This document shows, in pieces, positions 42,313 to 50,196 of a stretch of DNA of 64,000 bases. A program made the translations under genes and the position numbers. The stretch is taken from the NCBI GenBank assembly GCA_020161855.1, contig JAIUNJ010000003.1:62001-126000 (forward strand), read 5' to 3'. The notes under the pieces are model-generated. The model saw nothing but the letters and a program-made list of their open reading frames with translations. It did not search any database and was not told where the DNA came from. Source of the DNA: Pseudomonadota bacterium (GTDB lineage Bacteria; Pseudomonadota; Alphaproteobacteria; Rhizobiales; Aestuariivirgaceae). Positions within the stretch are counted from its first letter, which is position 1, and every line of letters starts with the position of its first letter.

Positions 42313-43695
42313 TCACACCGTGTGCTTGCCGAGGGCCTCCGGCGCCGTGGCGCCCTTCTTCTTTTCGGCCGCCAGTTGTTCAAGCGTCAGGTCGACGCCG
42401 GTCTCGAAGGCATGCAGCGTGTCCTTGAAGCAGCTTTCGTCATGGGCTTCGCAGATGAACAGCGGCTCGCGCGAGTCCGGTTCGCAGATGATGTATTGAT
42501 CGTGCAGATGCCGGGCGAGCTTGTCGTAGAAGCTGTAGTCCGAGGTCTTCCAGGCGCGGTAGTCCTTCGGTGGCTCGGGCGCGAAGAACACACCGAACAT
42601 CGAAGGATGGCCCGAGAAGGAATGCACGATCTTGCGCCGGTCGAGGATCTGCTTGATGCCCGCCTGCAATCGCGTGCCGTAGTCGGCAATCGTCTGCAGC
42701 GCCGGCGTCTCGTCGAGAATCTCCAGGCATTTTTCCGTCGCCGCCAGCGACACCGAATGCGCCGTATAGGTGCCGCCATGGGCAGCACCACCATAGCGGA
42801 ACGTGCGCATCACCTCTTCTCGGCCGCAGACCGCGGAGATCGGATAGCCATTGCCCATGGCCTTGGCGAAGGTGCAGATATCCGGCACCACGCCATGGAT
42901 CGACTGGATGCCGCCCTTGGCCACGCGGAAGCCGGTCTTCACCTCGTCGATGATCAGCAGCACGCCGTATTTCGTGCAGAGCTCGCGCGCCAGTTTCACA
43001 AATTCCGTCGTCGCCGCGATGGCGCAGCAATTGCCCATCATCGGTTCGATGAGCATCGCCGCAAGGTCGTTGTGGTGGCGCTTGAAGATGTCTTCCAGCC
43101 GGTTGGCGTCGTTCATGGGCGTCAGATGCACCATGTCCTTCAGCCGCTGCGGCACACCCTTCGAATAGGGCGCCTTCACCGGATCGAGGCCGGAGCCCGG
43201 GTCCCAGCTGTCCATGCTCGCCATCCACATGGCGGCGTCGAACAGGCCATGATAGCTGCCCTCGACGAGGATGTAGCTCTCCTTGCCCGTATGGGCCCGG
43301 GCCAGCCGCAGCGCCGCCATCACGGCTTCGGTGCCGCTGTTGGAGAAGCGCACGAGGTCGACACCCTTCACCATCTTGGCGATGCGGTCGGCGACTGTCA
43401 GTTCCCGCTCGGTCGAGAGCGCGAAAACGCCGCCGACTTCCATGCCCTTGCGGGCCGCCTCGTCCACCCGGTCATCGGCATAGCCGAGGATCGCCGGGCC
43501 ATAGCCGAGTCGGTAATCCACGTAGCAGTTGTCGTCGATGTCCCAGGTCCGGCCGCCCTTGCCCTTCTTCACATAGACCGTGCGGTCGTCGCCCCAGTAG
43601 CGGAAGGTGGACGACACACCGAGCGGCAGGCGCTTCAGGGCCTTCTGGAACTGGGCATTGGACTTGGTCAGGTCGCGGGCATTGCGGCGGAGCAT
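42313..43695 (-). CDS. Class III PLP-dependent aminotransferase (GSA-like), first gene of the operon
   Basis: A 460-residue aminotransferase of the glutamate-1-semialdehyde aminomutase-like branch. NSGTEAVMAALRLARAHTGKES (about 110-131), IDEVKTGFR (about 240) and the PLP lysine in FAKAMGNGYPI (about 276) are visible. It would convert an omega-amino group or move an amino group of a pathway intermediate. It is first in the 11-gene operon, divergently arranged to the TetR gene with a 187-bp promoter gap containing a palindrome. Confidence 0.9.
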   Translation of the reverse strand: MLRRNARDLTKSNAQFQKALKRLPLGVSSTFRYWGDDRTVYVKKGKGGRTWDIDDNCYVDYRLGYGPAILGYADDRVDEAARKGMEVGGVFALSTERELTVADRIAKMVKGVDLVRFSNSGTEAVMAALRLARAHTGKESYILVEGSYHGLFDAAMWMASMDSWDPGSGLDPVKAPYSKGVPQRLKDMVHLTPMNDANRLEDIFKRHHNDLAAMLIEPMMGNCCAIAATTEFVKLARELCTKYGVLLIIDEVKTGFRVAKGGIQSIHGVVPDICTFAKAMGNGYPISAVCGREEVMRTFRYGGAAHGGTYTAHSVSLAATEKCLEILDETPALQTIADYGTRLQAGIKQILDRRKIVHSFSGHPSMFGVFFAPEPPKDYRAWKTSDYSFYDKLARHLHDQYIICEPDSREPLFICEAHDESCFKDTLHAFETGVDLTLEQLAAEKKKGATAPEALGKHTV

Positions 43696-43771
43696 GAAAT
43701 CCTCGGTTTGGGGCCTGGGTGGGCGGCCTCATCGGGGCCGCCGATTGCTATTGTTAAAGTCTCCCTTGATT

Positions 43772-43787
43772 TTGACTGCCAAGTCAA
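43772..43787. promoter_or_regulatory. Palindromic operator TTGACT-GCCA-AGTCAA in the aminotransferase/TetR gap
   Basis: Six-bp perfect arms separated by 4 bp, with further TTGATT/TCAAAA flanks, lie between the aminotransferase start (43695) and the TetR-like start (43883). Its location and dyad form suit binding by the divergently encoded TetR/BetI-like protein. Confidence 0.6.
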
Positions 43788-43882
43788 TCAAAATGAATGC
43801 TGCAGTGCAACATGGCAATGGGCCTTGGCGACGCTGCGCTGGCCGTTATGTTCCCTCGCTTGCCGAGACCCGCAGAATCACC

Positions 43883-44536
43883 ATGAATCTCTCCGTTCAG
43901 GCCGAAAAAGTGCTGCCCGCCTCCCGCAAGGCGAGCAAGGAAGTGCGCCGCCAACAGCTCATCGAGGCCACCATCGAGACCCTGGCCCGCAAGGGCTATG
44001 CCCAGCTCACCCTCACGGATGTGGCAGTCACGGCCGGCGTCTCCCACGGGCTTGTGAACTTCCACTTCCAGAGCAAGGAAAAGCTCTTCGCCGAAACCCT
44101 GCTGCACCTTGCAGCCGAGTACCAGGCCAACTGGCAGGCCTATCTCGCCACCGCCGGCACCGCCCCTGCCCTTCAGCTTGATGCCTTGCTGCGCGCCGAT
44201 CTCGATCCGAAGGTCTGCGCACCCGTCAAGGTGATCTGCTGGGCCGCCTTCTGGGGCGAGTCCCAGAGCCGTCCCATCTACCAGCAGGAATATGGCGCCA
44301 ACGACGAGGCCTACAGCGCCATGCTGGCCGAAATCTGCGAACGCCTCACCGCCGCGGGCGGCTATGCCCTCGATGGCCACATGGCCAGCCGCGTCTTCCG
44401 CGCCATCGGCGATGGCGTCTGGCAGGACATCGCCTTCTCCGCCCGGCCCTACTCGCTCGATGAAGCCCGCAAGACCATGTACGCAGGCGCCGCGGCACTC
44501 TTTCCGAAACACTTCACGGCAACCGGCCTGCGCTGA
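43883..44536 (+). CDS. TetR/BetI-like transcriptional repressor
   Basis: A 217-residue TetR-family regulator. The helix-turn-helix (about 25-70) contains RRQQLIEATIETLARKGYAQLTLTDVAVTAGVSHGLVNFHF, which closely resembles the choline-responsive BetI. The rest is an all-helical ligand domain. I start at the ATG at 43883 although its ribosome site is weak; the longer upstream frame has no TetR sequence. Divergent position and the palindrome at 43772-43787 suggest it controls the adjacent operon and binds its substrate or an intermediate. Confidence 0.88.
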   Translation: MNLSVQAEKVLPASRKASKEVRRQQLIEATIETLARKGYAQLTLTDVAVTAGVSHGLVNFHFQSKEKLFAETLLHLAAEYQANWQAYLATAGTAPALQLDALLRADLDPKVCAPVKVICWAAFWGESQSRPIYQQEYGANDEAYSAMLAEICERLTAAGGYALDGHMASRVFRAIGDGVWQDIAFSARPYSLDEARKTMYAGAAALFPKHFTATGLR

Positions 44537-44564
44537 CCTGCACGCCCGCCCGCGCTCAACACTT

Positions 44565-44682
44565 CGTCATTGCAGAGCCTACGGCGTCATTCCAGCGCAA
44601 GGCCGTCATCGCGAGTAAGCTCGTTATTCCAGCGCCAGACCGTCATTCCAGCGCAAGGTCGTCATTCCAGCGAAAGCTGGAA
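44565..44682. repeat. Six tandem 19-bp CGTCATTCCAGCGCAAGGC-like repeats
   Basis: Copies begin at 44565, 44585, 44604, 44622, 44641 and 44660, with spacing 18-20 bp and several mismatches. The last copy runs into CCAGCGAAAGCTGGAA, a hairpin, and matches the dispersed GTCATTCCAGC-type repeat known from many proteobacteria. It appears that one half of the element has amplified here. Confidence 0.85.
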
Positions 44683-44778
44683 CCCCGCTTCGTTTCCGAA
44701 TGAACCTCTCCAAACCTGGATCAGCCCCATCCCACCCACGTCGTCCTCAGTCGGCTTGCAGGACCCTTGTTGGCGGCA

Positions 44779-44839
44779 TGAAAAAGGCAGAGGGGCGTTT
44801 CCGCCACTCTGCCTTGTCTCTGAACCCATTTCTGGATTG
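44779..44839 (-). ncRNA. Candidate small RNA (about 60 nt) with its own promoter and terminator
   Basis: Transcription from the consensus promoter at 44846-44874 would start near 44839 and stop at the U5 tract near 44781. The RNA would consist of a roughly 25-nt 5' part and a strong hairpin: 9-bp AAGGCAGAG/CTCTGCCTT arms, one mismatch, GGCG/CGCC and a GAAA tetraloop. There is no ORF in it. The identity is unknown and no family match can be tested here. It could also be the remnant of a tRNA-type unit that lost its body. Confidence 0.55.
44784..44815 (-). terminator. Intrinsic terminator of the candidate small RNA
   Basis: On the minus strand, AAGGCAGAG-T-GGCG, GAAA loop, CGCC-C-CTCTGCCTT followed by TTTTT. 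The stem is nearly perfect and the U-tract is on the minus strand, fixing direction. It could additionally end readthrough from the exoD-like gene. Confidence 0.88.
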
Positions 44840-44845
44840 TCCACA

Positions 44846-44874
44846 AATCTAGTGAAACACCGCGCGCCTGTCAA
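44846..44874 (-). promoter_or_regulatory. Near-consensus sigma-70 promoter (TTGACA-17-TAGATT)
   Basis: On the minus strand, TTGACA (44869-44874) and TAGATT (44846-44851) are separated by exactly 17 bp. It is the strongest promoter match I see in the window and leads directly into the terminator at 44784-44815. Confidence 0.82.
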
Positions 44875-44942
44875 GCACTAAATTCATATCGAGGGATAAA
44901 ATTTATTCCCATTGAAATTCCACAACTTGCGCCACCCTCTTC

Positions 44943-45566
44943 TTACATTCCGAAAAGACTCGTGATGAAGGCCTTGGCACCGGCATAGAGCGCCGCCGAC
45001 ACCGCGAAGAGCAGAAGCCCGGTTGCCGCCGCCATGGCGTAACCCACCAACACCGCGATGCCGTCGCGTTCCGCGAGGCCCAGCGCCAGGCAGGCGATGG
45101 CCGCGCCCGGCAGCATGTTCACCAGCGGGATGGGCAGGAACAGGATCACCGCCAGCACGAAGGTGACAATGCCGATCACGCGTTCGGCAAGGTTTGACGA
45201 CACCGCGACGCCGAAACGCGGCTTCAGCACGCGCTCAAAGCGATTGAGGAAGGGCGAGGCCTTGGTTTTGAAGACATCGGCGAAATGCCCGGAAATCGGG
45301 CGCCGGCGCACCGATTCCGGTAGCCATATTGTTTGTCGGCCAAGCATCAGCTGGAAGGTCAGGAAGACCAGCGGCAGCCCCAGAACCGCCGACGTCCCCG
45401 GCGGCAGCGGCACCACATTGGGAATGGCGAAGATGAACATCAGGGCCCCGAAGGCCCGTTCGCCAAACATGTCGATCAGCTTGCCCACGGTAAACTCCGT
45501 GCTGCCGTCGATCGATGCTACAATGTCGGAAAGGCGGCGTGGTTTCTCTTTTGGCGCGGCGTTCAA
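44943..45566 (-). CDS. ExoD-family membrane protein
   Basis: About 207 residues with four or more membrane helices (near 55-95, 130-155 and 160-200). RRLSDIVASID, GERAFGALMFIFAIPNVVPLPPG and FLPIPLVNMLPGAAIACLALGL are typical of ExoD, a family linked in rhizobia to exopolysaccharide production and alkaline tolerance. No ATG exists near the 5' end. I propose the TTG at 45566 (AGGA upstream) over the TTG at 45620, which has no ribosome site. Single gene with no clear partner. Confidence 0.83.
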   Translation of the reverse strand: MNAAPKEKPRRLSDIVASIDGSTEFTVGKLIDMFGERAFGALMFIFAIPNVVPLPPGTSAVLGLPLVFLTFQLMLGRQTIWLPESVRRRPISGHFADVFKTKASPFLNRFERVLKPRFGVAVSSNLAERVIGIVTFVLAVILFLPIPLVNMLPGAAIACLALGLAERDGIAVLVGYAMAAATGLLLFAVSAALYAGAKAFITSLFGM

Positions 45567-45726
45567 ATCGGGGTCCTGTATCCGGTTATCTCTTTGGAGG
45601 TTGCCCGCCGATTTTGTCAAATGGACAAAGGTTCAGGGGCCACCCGGAAAGAGGCACTGTCTAGCGCGCAGGCCAGGCTCATGGGCTAGGTGACAGTACC
45701 GATGGCTTCGTGCCGTTCAGCGCGGT

Positions 45727-46323
45727 TCAGGAACCGATGAGTTTGCGCAGCTTGCCGAGCGCCACCGCGTCCGGCTCGTGGACATCAAGCGTTCCCCGGA
45801 ATGCGCCACTGGCATCGTAAAGGTAGACGCCTGCCGAATGATCCATGGTGTAGCTGCCATCGGCCGTCGGAACCTTCTTGTAGTAGAACTTGTAGGCCTT
45901 GGCGAAAGCCTCGAGCTGCGTGTTCGTCCCCGTCAGGCCGACAAAGCGTTCATCGAAAGCCTCGACATAGACATTGAGCAGATCCGGCGTATCGCGCTCG
46001 GGATCGACAGAAACCAGGATCACCTTGAGGCGGTCCGCGGCAGGCCCCAGCGCCTTCATGAACTCCGCCATGCGGGTCATGGTCGTCGGGCAGATGTCCG
46101 GGCAGGATGTGAAGCCGAAGAACATCGCCCGTGCCGTTCCGGCAAAGTCCTTTTCTGTTACTGCCCGCCCGGTGTGATCGGTCATGGAGAAGGCGCCACC
46201 GATCTCGAAGGCAACCGGCTTCAGCGTCTCCTCGCTGCTGCCGCGAAAGCTGTAAAACGCCAGAGCGCCGGAGGCCATGGCCACCGCAACCCAGAGCATG
46301 ATCCGCAGGGTGCGCACGCTCAT
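45727..46323 (-). CDS. Sco1/SenC-family copper chaperone
   Basis: A 198-residue membrane-anchored thioredoxin-like protein with one N-terminal helix (about 7-24). The copper ligands are CPDIC (Cys near 75 and 79) and the histidine in YTMDHSAG (near 165). Sco1 delivers copper to the CuA centre of aa3-type oxidases, or acts as a thiol reductase. It overlaps the PCu(A)C gene by 4 bp, a pairing known from copper delivery to cytochrome oxidase. Confidence 0.93.
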   Translation of the reverse strand: MSVRTLRIMLWVAVAMASGALAFYSFRGSSEETLKPVAFEIGGAFSMTDHTGRAVTEKDFAGTARAMFFGFTSCPDICPTTMTRMAEFMKALGPAADRLKVILVSVDPERDTPDLLNVYVEAFDERFVGLTGTNTQLEAFAKAYKFYYKKVPTADGSYTMDHSAGVYLYDASGAFRGTLDVHEPDAVALGKLRKLIGS

Positions 46324-46823
46324 CCGCTGTGCCCGGAATGCAGTTGCTTCGGCGCCGCTTCGCCTTCCGGAATGATCGGCACATCGAAATCGACCGTGCC
46401 CGCATCGCGGAACACCATTGTCACCGGCAGGGCCGTTGCTTCATCAACGGCACGTGAAATGCCGGAGAGCAGGATGTGAAAGCCGCCCGGCTTCATGACC
46501 ACTTCGCCATGCGCTGGAAGCGGCAGGCCGAAGGGCAAGGGCCGCTCGTTCTTTTCGCCATCAGCACTCGTGTCTTCGTTGACCGATGTCGCGCCCGCCG
46601 CCGGACTGTCGACGGCAATCAGCAATTCCTCGTCGCCGGACTTGTTGTGGACCGTGAGATAGACGGCGGCCTTGCGCTCATCGCCCGGCAGCAGCCGGGC
46701 CCAGGCCTGTTCGACAACGATGTCGCCGAGCGACCATGGCCCGCCGGGGCTGGTGTTCGCGGCGGCCGTCGGGATGCCTGCCAGGGCAAACAGCAAAGCC
46801 ACGGCCGGGCGCCACTTGCTCAT
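46320..46823 (-). CDS. PCu(A)C-type periplasmic copper chaperone
   Basis: A 167-residue secreted protein (signal peptide about 1-22). AAVYLTVHNKSGDEELLIAVDSP (about 52-74), HGEVVMKPGGFHILLSGI (about 103-120) and PVTMVFRDAGTVDFDVPI (about 131-148) define the PCu(A)C family, whose His/Met residues bind Cu(I). The C-terminus is His-containing (KQLHSGHSG). Overlapping start with lspA and stop with the Sco1 gene implies one transcript. Confidence 0.9.
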   Translation of the reverse strand: MSKWRPAVALLFALAGIPTAAANTSPGGPWSLGDIVVEQAWARLLPGDERKAAVYLTVHNKSGDEELLIAVDSPAAGATSVNEDTSADGEKNERPLPFGLPLPAHGEVVMKPGGFHILLSGISRAVDEATALPVTMVFRDAGTVDFDVPIIPEGEAAPKQLHSGHSG

Positions 46824-47296
46824 GAGGCAGACCTCTTAGAGTCAGACATGGCCTGCGCCCGCGGCGAAAGGATCAGGAGCGCCACACCGAGGCAGATCAG
46901 GATGTCGGCCACGTTGAAGGCCGGCCAGCGCCAGTTCCGCCAGTACAGGTCGATGAAATCCGTCACCAGGCCATCTGGCACGCGATCGAGCATGTTGCCA
47001 AGCGCCCCGGCGATGAGGAGGCCAAAGGCAACCCTGCCCTCCATGTGCGGCGCCCGCGCGAGAAACCACGCAAGCATGGCAACGAGTCCGCTCTGCACCA
47101 GAAGAAGAAGCGCAGTCCCCATCGGGCTTTCGGCGGGGGCCAGGCCAAAGGCGACGCCTGCGTTGAAACCGAGCGTCAGGTTGATAGAGGGCGCCACGGC
47201 CACAGGGTCATGCGGCAGCAACCTCGCGAGCGCGGCCTGTTTCGTCAGCAGGTCAAGCGCAACCCCGCCCGCAACCATCGCTGCCACTCTCAGCAT
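46820..47296 (-). CDS. lspA: Signal peptidase II (LspA), metal-cluster copy
   Basis: A 158-residue membrane aspartic protease that cleaves prolipoproteins. Four helices; catalytic aspartates in GNMLDRVPDG (near 110) and FNVADI (near 133). I start at the ATG at 47294-47296; the open frame upstream lies in the ATPase gene. LspA next to a ZntA-like ATPase recalls pbr/cad metal-resistance loci, where an LspA-like PbrC follows the ATPase, so this may be a metal-linked paralogue rather than the housekeeping gene. Confidence 0.92.
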   Translation of the reverse strand: MLRVAAMVAGGVALDLLTKQAALARLLPHDPVAVAPSINLTLGFNAGVAFGLAPAESPMGTALLLLVQSGLVAMLAWFLARAPHMEGRVAFGLLIAGALGNMLDRVPDGLVTDFIDLYWRNWRWPAFNVADILICLGVALLILSPRAQAMSDSKRSAS

Positions 47297-47298
47297 GC

Positions 47299-49449
47299 TC
47301 ACGCAGCCCGGAAGCGCAGCAGGCGCAGCGCATTTGCCGTCACCAGCACTGTGGCGCCCGTGTCGGCGAGAATGGCGATCCACAAGCCGGTGATGCCCAG
47401 AACCGTGGTCACCAGAAACACCACTTTGAGGCCAAGCGCGATGGTCACGTTCTGCCGGATCACCGCAAGCGTCTTGCGCGAAAGCCCGATCAACGCGGCG
47501 ATATCTCCGATCCGGTTGTTCAGCACGGCGGCATCGGCGGCCTCCAGCGCCACATCTGTGCCAGAGCCCATGGCGATGCCCACAGTGGCCGCCGCAAGTG
47601 CCGGGGCATCGTTGATACCATCGCCGACCTTGGCGATCCCGCCTTCAACGGCACGCTCCTTGATCACGGCAAGCTTGTCCTCCGGCAGAAGCTCGGCCTT
47701 TACTTCCATGCCCAGCAGCTTGCCCACGGCCTCGGCATTGGCCCGGTTGTCGCCGGTCAGCATCACCGGGCTGAGCCCGAGCGCCTTGATCGTGGCGACA
47801 CCCTTCACCGCGTCATCGCGGGGCTCGTCACGCATGGCGATCAATCCCACCGGCACATCATCGCTGAGGATGGCGGCAACGCTCTTGCCCTCCGCTTCAA
47901 GAGCGGCAGCCCGCGCCAGCACGTTTTCGTCCTTGACGCCGATCCGCGCCGCAGCACCAACCAGAACGAGCTTGCCGTCAATCTTCGCACTCAGCCCCTT
48001 GCCGGGAATGGCTGTCGAAGGCACCGGCGCGAAGGCCACCCCCTTCGCCTTGGCGTGATTGAGAATGGCAAGCGCCAGAGGATGCGACGAACCGGATTCT
48101 GCCGAAGCGGCCATACGCAACACATCGGTCTCGCTCAGCTTGCCAAGCGCCACCACATCGGTCACCCGCGGCTTGCCTTCAGTCAACGTGCCCGTCTTGT
48201 CGAAGGCGATATGCTTCACCTTGCCGATTGCCTCCAGCACACCACCGCCTTTCACCAGCAGGCCACGGCGCGCACCCGCCGCAAGGGCGGAAGCAATCGA
48301 GGCGGGCGTCGAGATCACCAGCGCACAGGGACAACCGATCAGCAGCAGGCCAAGCGCGCGATAAAGCCAGGTATCCCAGGGCTGCTGCATCAGCAGCGGC
48401 GGCACGAGGGCCACGGCAAGGGCGAGCAGGCAGATCACCGGCATGTACCAGCGCGCAAACTGGTCGATGAAGCGCTCCGATGGCGCCTTGGCATCGGCGG
48501 CTTCCTCCACGAGCGCGACAACCCGGGCGATGACGGTTTCAGACGCCGCCTTCTCCACCCGAATGCGAAGCACAGCCTCTGTGTTGATGGAGCCAGCCAG
48601 CACCGTGTCGCCTTCCGTCTTGCTGCGCGGCACGGATTCGCCCGTCAGCGCCGATTCATCGACGGACGAGGTTCCGCTGACGATGATGCCATCGGCCGGA
48701 ATGCGGTCACCCGGACGCGCGACAACAATACTGCGCAGGGCAATCTGCTCGATCGGCGTTTCCACAAGGCCACCGGGCGTTTCCACCATGGCTGTCTGCG
48801 GTGCGATCTTGGCCAGGGCCTTGATGCCCGAGCGTGCGCGCCCGGCAGCGATGCCTTCAAGCAGCTCGCCGACGGCAAAAAGGAAGACGACAATCGCCGC
48901 CTCCTCGACCGCGTTGATGGCCAGCGCACCGATGACGGCGATCGTCATCAGCATTTCGATGGTGAAGAACGAACCTGCGCGCAGGGCTGCAAGGGCCCGC
49001 CGGGCCACCGGGAATGTCCCGACCAGTGTCGCGGCCCAGAAGACCAGCGTCGAGCCATAGGGCAGCAACGCCTGCTCGCCATAGGCAAAGGCGATCATCA
49101 CACCTGTGACGATGACCAGAATGCCCTTGGACGATTCCCACCACGCGCCTTCGATGGGCTCGCCATGATCGGAGTGATCATGGCCATCGTCATCGTGATG
49201 ATGCTCACCACCCTTGCCAGCGGCGGCGGGCGCAGCCCCTTTGGGCTGCACCTTGTAGCCAAGGTCGCGCACGGCCTGGGCCACCTGCTCGGCCTGCGCC
49301 GCGCCACCCACCGTCGCCGACAGGGTTTCGCTCTGAAGCCCGACCTTCACATCCGTTACACCGGCAATGCGCTGCACGGCCTTTTCGATCTTGGCCACGC
49401 AGGCGGCGCAGTCCATGCCGCCCACGTGAAGCTTCAGCGATTGTGTCAT
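47299..49449 (-). CDS. Zinc/cadmium/lead-exporting P-type ATPase (ZntA/CadA-like)
   Basis: A 716-residue P1B-ATPase. The N-terminal metal domain carries GMDCAAC (Cys near 15-18), followed by a His/Asp-rich linker (about 83-97, HHHDDDGHDHSDHGE). CPCALVIS (near 370), DKTGTLTEG (near 415) and GDGINDAPAL (near 605) are the P-type hallmarks; CPCALVIS plus the His-rich linker point to Zn(II)/Cd(II)/Pb(II) rather than copper. It is part of the MerR-controlled minus-strand cluster, 3 bp after the transpeptidase gene. Confidence 0.94.
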   Translation of the reverse strand: MTQSLKLHVGGMDCAACVAKIEKAVQRIAGVTDVKVGLQSETLSATVGGAAQAEQVAQAVRDLGYKVQPKGAAPAAAGKGGEHHHDDDGHDHSDHGEPIEGAWWESSKGILVIVTGVMIAFAYGEQALLPYGSTLVFWAATLVGTFPVARRALAALRAGSFFTIEMLMTIAVIGALAINAVEEAAIVVFLFAVGELLEGIAAGRARSGIKALAKIAPQTAMVETPGGLVETPIEQIALRSIVVARPGDRIPADGIIVSGTSSVDESALTGESVPRSKTEGDTVLAGSINTEAVLRIRVEKAASETVIARVVALVEEAADAKAPSERFIDQFARWYMPVICLLALAVALVPPLLMQQPWDTWLYRALGLLLIGCPCALVISTPASIASALAAGARRGLLVKGGGVLEAIGKVKHIAFDKTGTLTEGKPRVTDVVALGKLSETDVLRMAASAESGSSHPLALAILNHAKAKGVAFAPVPSTAIPGKGLSAKIDGKLVLVGAAARIGVKDENVLARAAALEAEGKSVAAILSDDVPVGLIAMRDEPRDDAVKGVATIKALGLSPVMLTGDNRANAEAVGKLLGMEVKAELLPEDKLAVIKERAVEGGIAKVGDGINDAPALAAATVGIAMGSGTDVALEAADAAVLNNRIGDIAALIGLSRKTLAVIRQNVTIALGLKVVFLVTTVLGITGLWIAILADTGATVLVTANALRLLRFRAA

Positions 49450-49452
49450 CCC

Positions 49453-50127
49453 TTAATCCTCGTCATCCATGCCGCCGAAGAGCCAGCGGCGCTTGCGGCG
49501 GGCCACCCGCGGCGGCTCGTCCTGAGATCTGATTGAACGTCCCTGCAGCACCACCACGCGTGTGCCCGTTGGCACCCGCTCATAGAGATGCGCTACGTCG
49601 GCATTGATCAGGCGGATACAGCCCGAGGACACGGCCTTGCCGATCGATGACGGCACATAGGTGCCATGGATGCGGTAGAGCGTGTCGACGTTGCCCTGAA
49701 ACAGATAGAGCGCTCGGGCGCCCAGCGGGTTCTTCGGGCCGCCGGGCATTCCATTCGCCCATTCGGCAGCAAACTTGTCGCGCTTCACCATCTCGGCAGG
49801 CGGCGTCCAGCGCGGCCACTTCGCCTTGCGCTTGATCACGGCCGCACCGGACCAGGAAAAGCCCTGCCGCCCGACACCGATGCCATAGCGGATGGCCCTG
49901 CCACCCGGCTGCACCAGATAGAGATACTTCTGGCGCGTATCGACCACGATGGTGCCGGGCTCATAGGGCGCATCGAAGCGCACCGTGCGGCGGCGATACC
50001 GGCGCGGAACAAGGTTTGCGTCGGATTGATTGATGGGGAAGGCATCGTCATCCCGGGCCAGTGCCGGCCGGGACAGGCCAACGGCCGTCAGTCCGGCAAG
50101 GAGGGAGAAGATGTCGCGTCGGTTCAT
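49453..50127 (-). CDS. L,D-transpeptidase (ErfK/YbiS family)
   Basis: A 224-residue exported enzyme that makes 3-3 peptidoglycan cross-links or anchors lipoproteins. An N-terminal signal (about 1-24, starting [17 protein letters not shown]) is followed by the YkuD fold (about 55-190). The catalytic Cys lies in [19 protein letters not shown] (Cys near 168) with the His in [11 protein letters not shown] (near 151). The C-terminal tail is basic, with RRKRRW. The link to a metal exporter and DsbA-like protein is unusual and suggests envelope maintenance under metal stress. Confidence 0.93.
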   Translation of the reverse strand: MNRRDIFSLLAGLTAVGLSRPALARDDDAFPINQSDANLVPRRYRRRTVRFDAPYEPGTIVVDTRQKYLYLVQPGGRAIRYGIGVGRQGFSWSGAAVIKRKAKWPRWTPPAEMVKRDKFAAEWANGMPGGPKNPLGARALYLFQGNVDTLYRIHGTYVPSSIGKAVSSGCIRLINADVAHLYERVPTGTRVVVLQGRSIRSQDEPPRVARRKRRWLFGGMDDED

Positions 50128-50163
50128 GGGTCTCGTTCCTGTTTGCTGCTTGCTTGCTATTGC

Positions 50164-50196
50164 GATGACGGCCAGACCCCGCAGCGGGCCGTCATC
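50164..50196 (-). terminator. 10-bp stem hairpin between the DsbA-like and transpeptidase genes
   Basis: Arms GATGACGGCC and GGCCGTCATC enclose a 13-nt loop, overlapping the end of the DsbA-like gene. No U-tract follows, so it may be an mRNA-processing or partial-termination site in the 67-bp gap. Confidence 0.45.

Larger units (their letters stand above)
44537..44942. other. 406-bp gap with tandem repeats, small transcription unit and palindrome
   Basis: No protein gene is supported here. Left to right: six 19-bp repeats (44565-44682), an intrinsic terminator (44784-44815) ending a candidate small RNA transcribed leftwards from a strong promoter (44846-44874), and a near-palindrome GGGATAAAATTTATTCCC (about 44895-44912). 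Confidence 0.7.

Noticed and set aside
42295-43882. Plus-strand frame running through the aminotransferase region into TetR
   Set aside because: Antisense to the certain class III aminotransferase; the TetR domain begins after 43883 in another reading frame.
44565-44682. Tandem repeats as a CRISPR array
   Set aside because: Unit is 18-20 bp without spacers and without cas genes; it is a simple tandem repeat.
44779-44839. Possible tRNA gene in the promoter-terminator unit
   Set aside because: Only about 25 nt separate the start and the terminator hairpin; no cloverleaf can be formed.
48055-49536. 493-residue plus-strand open frame
   Set aside because: Antisense to the ZntA-like ATPase; no domain.
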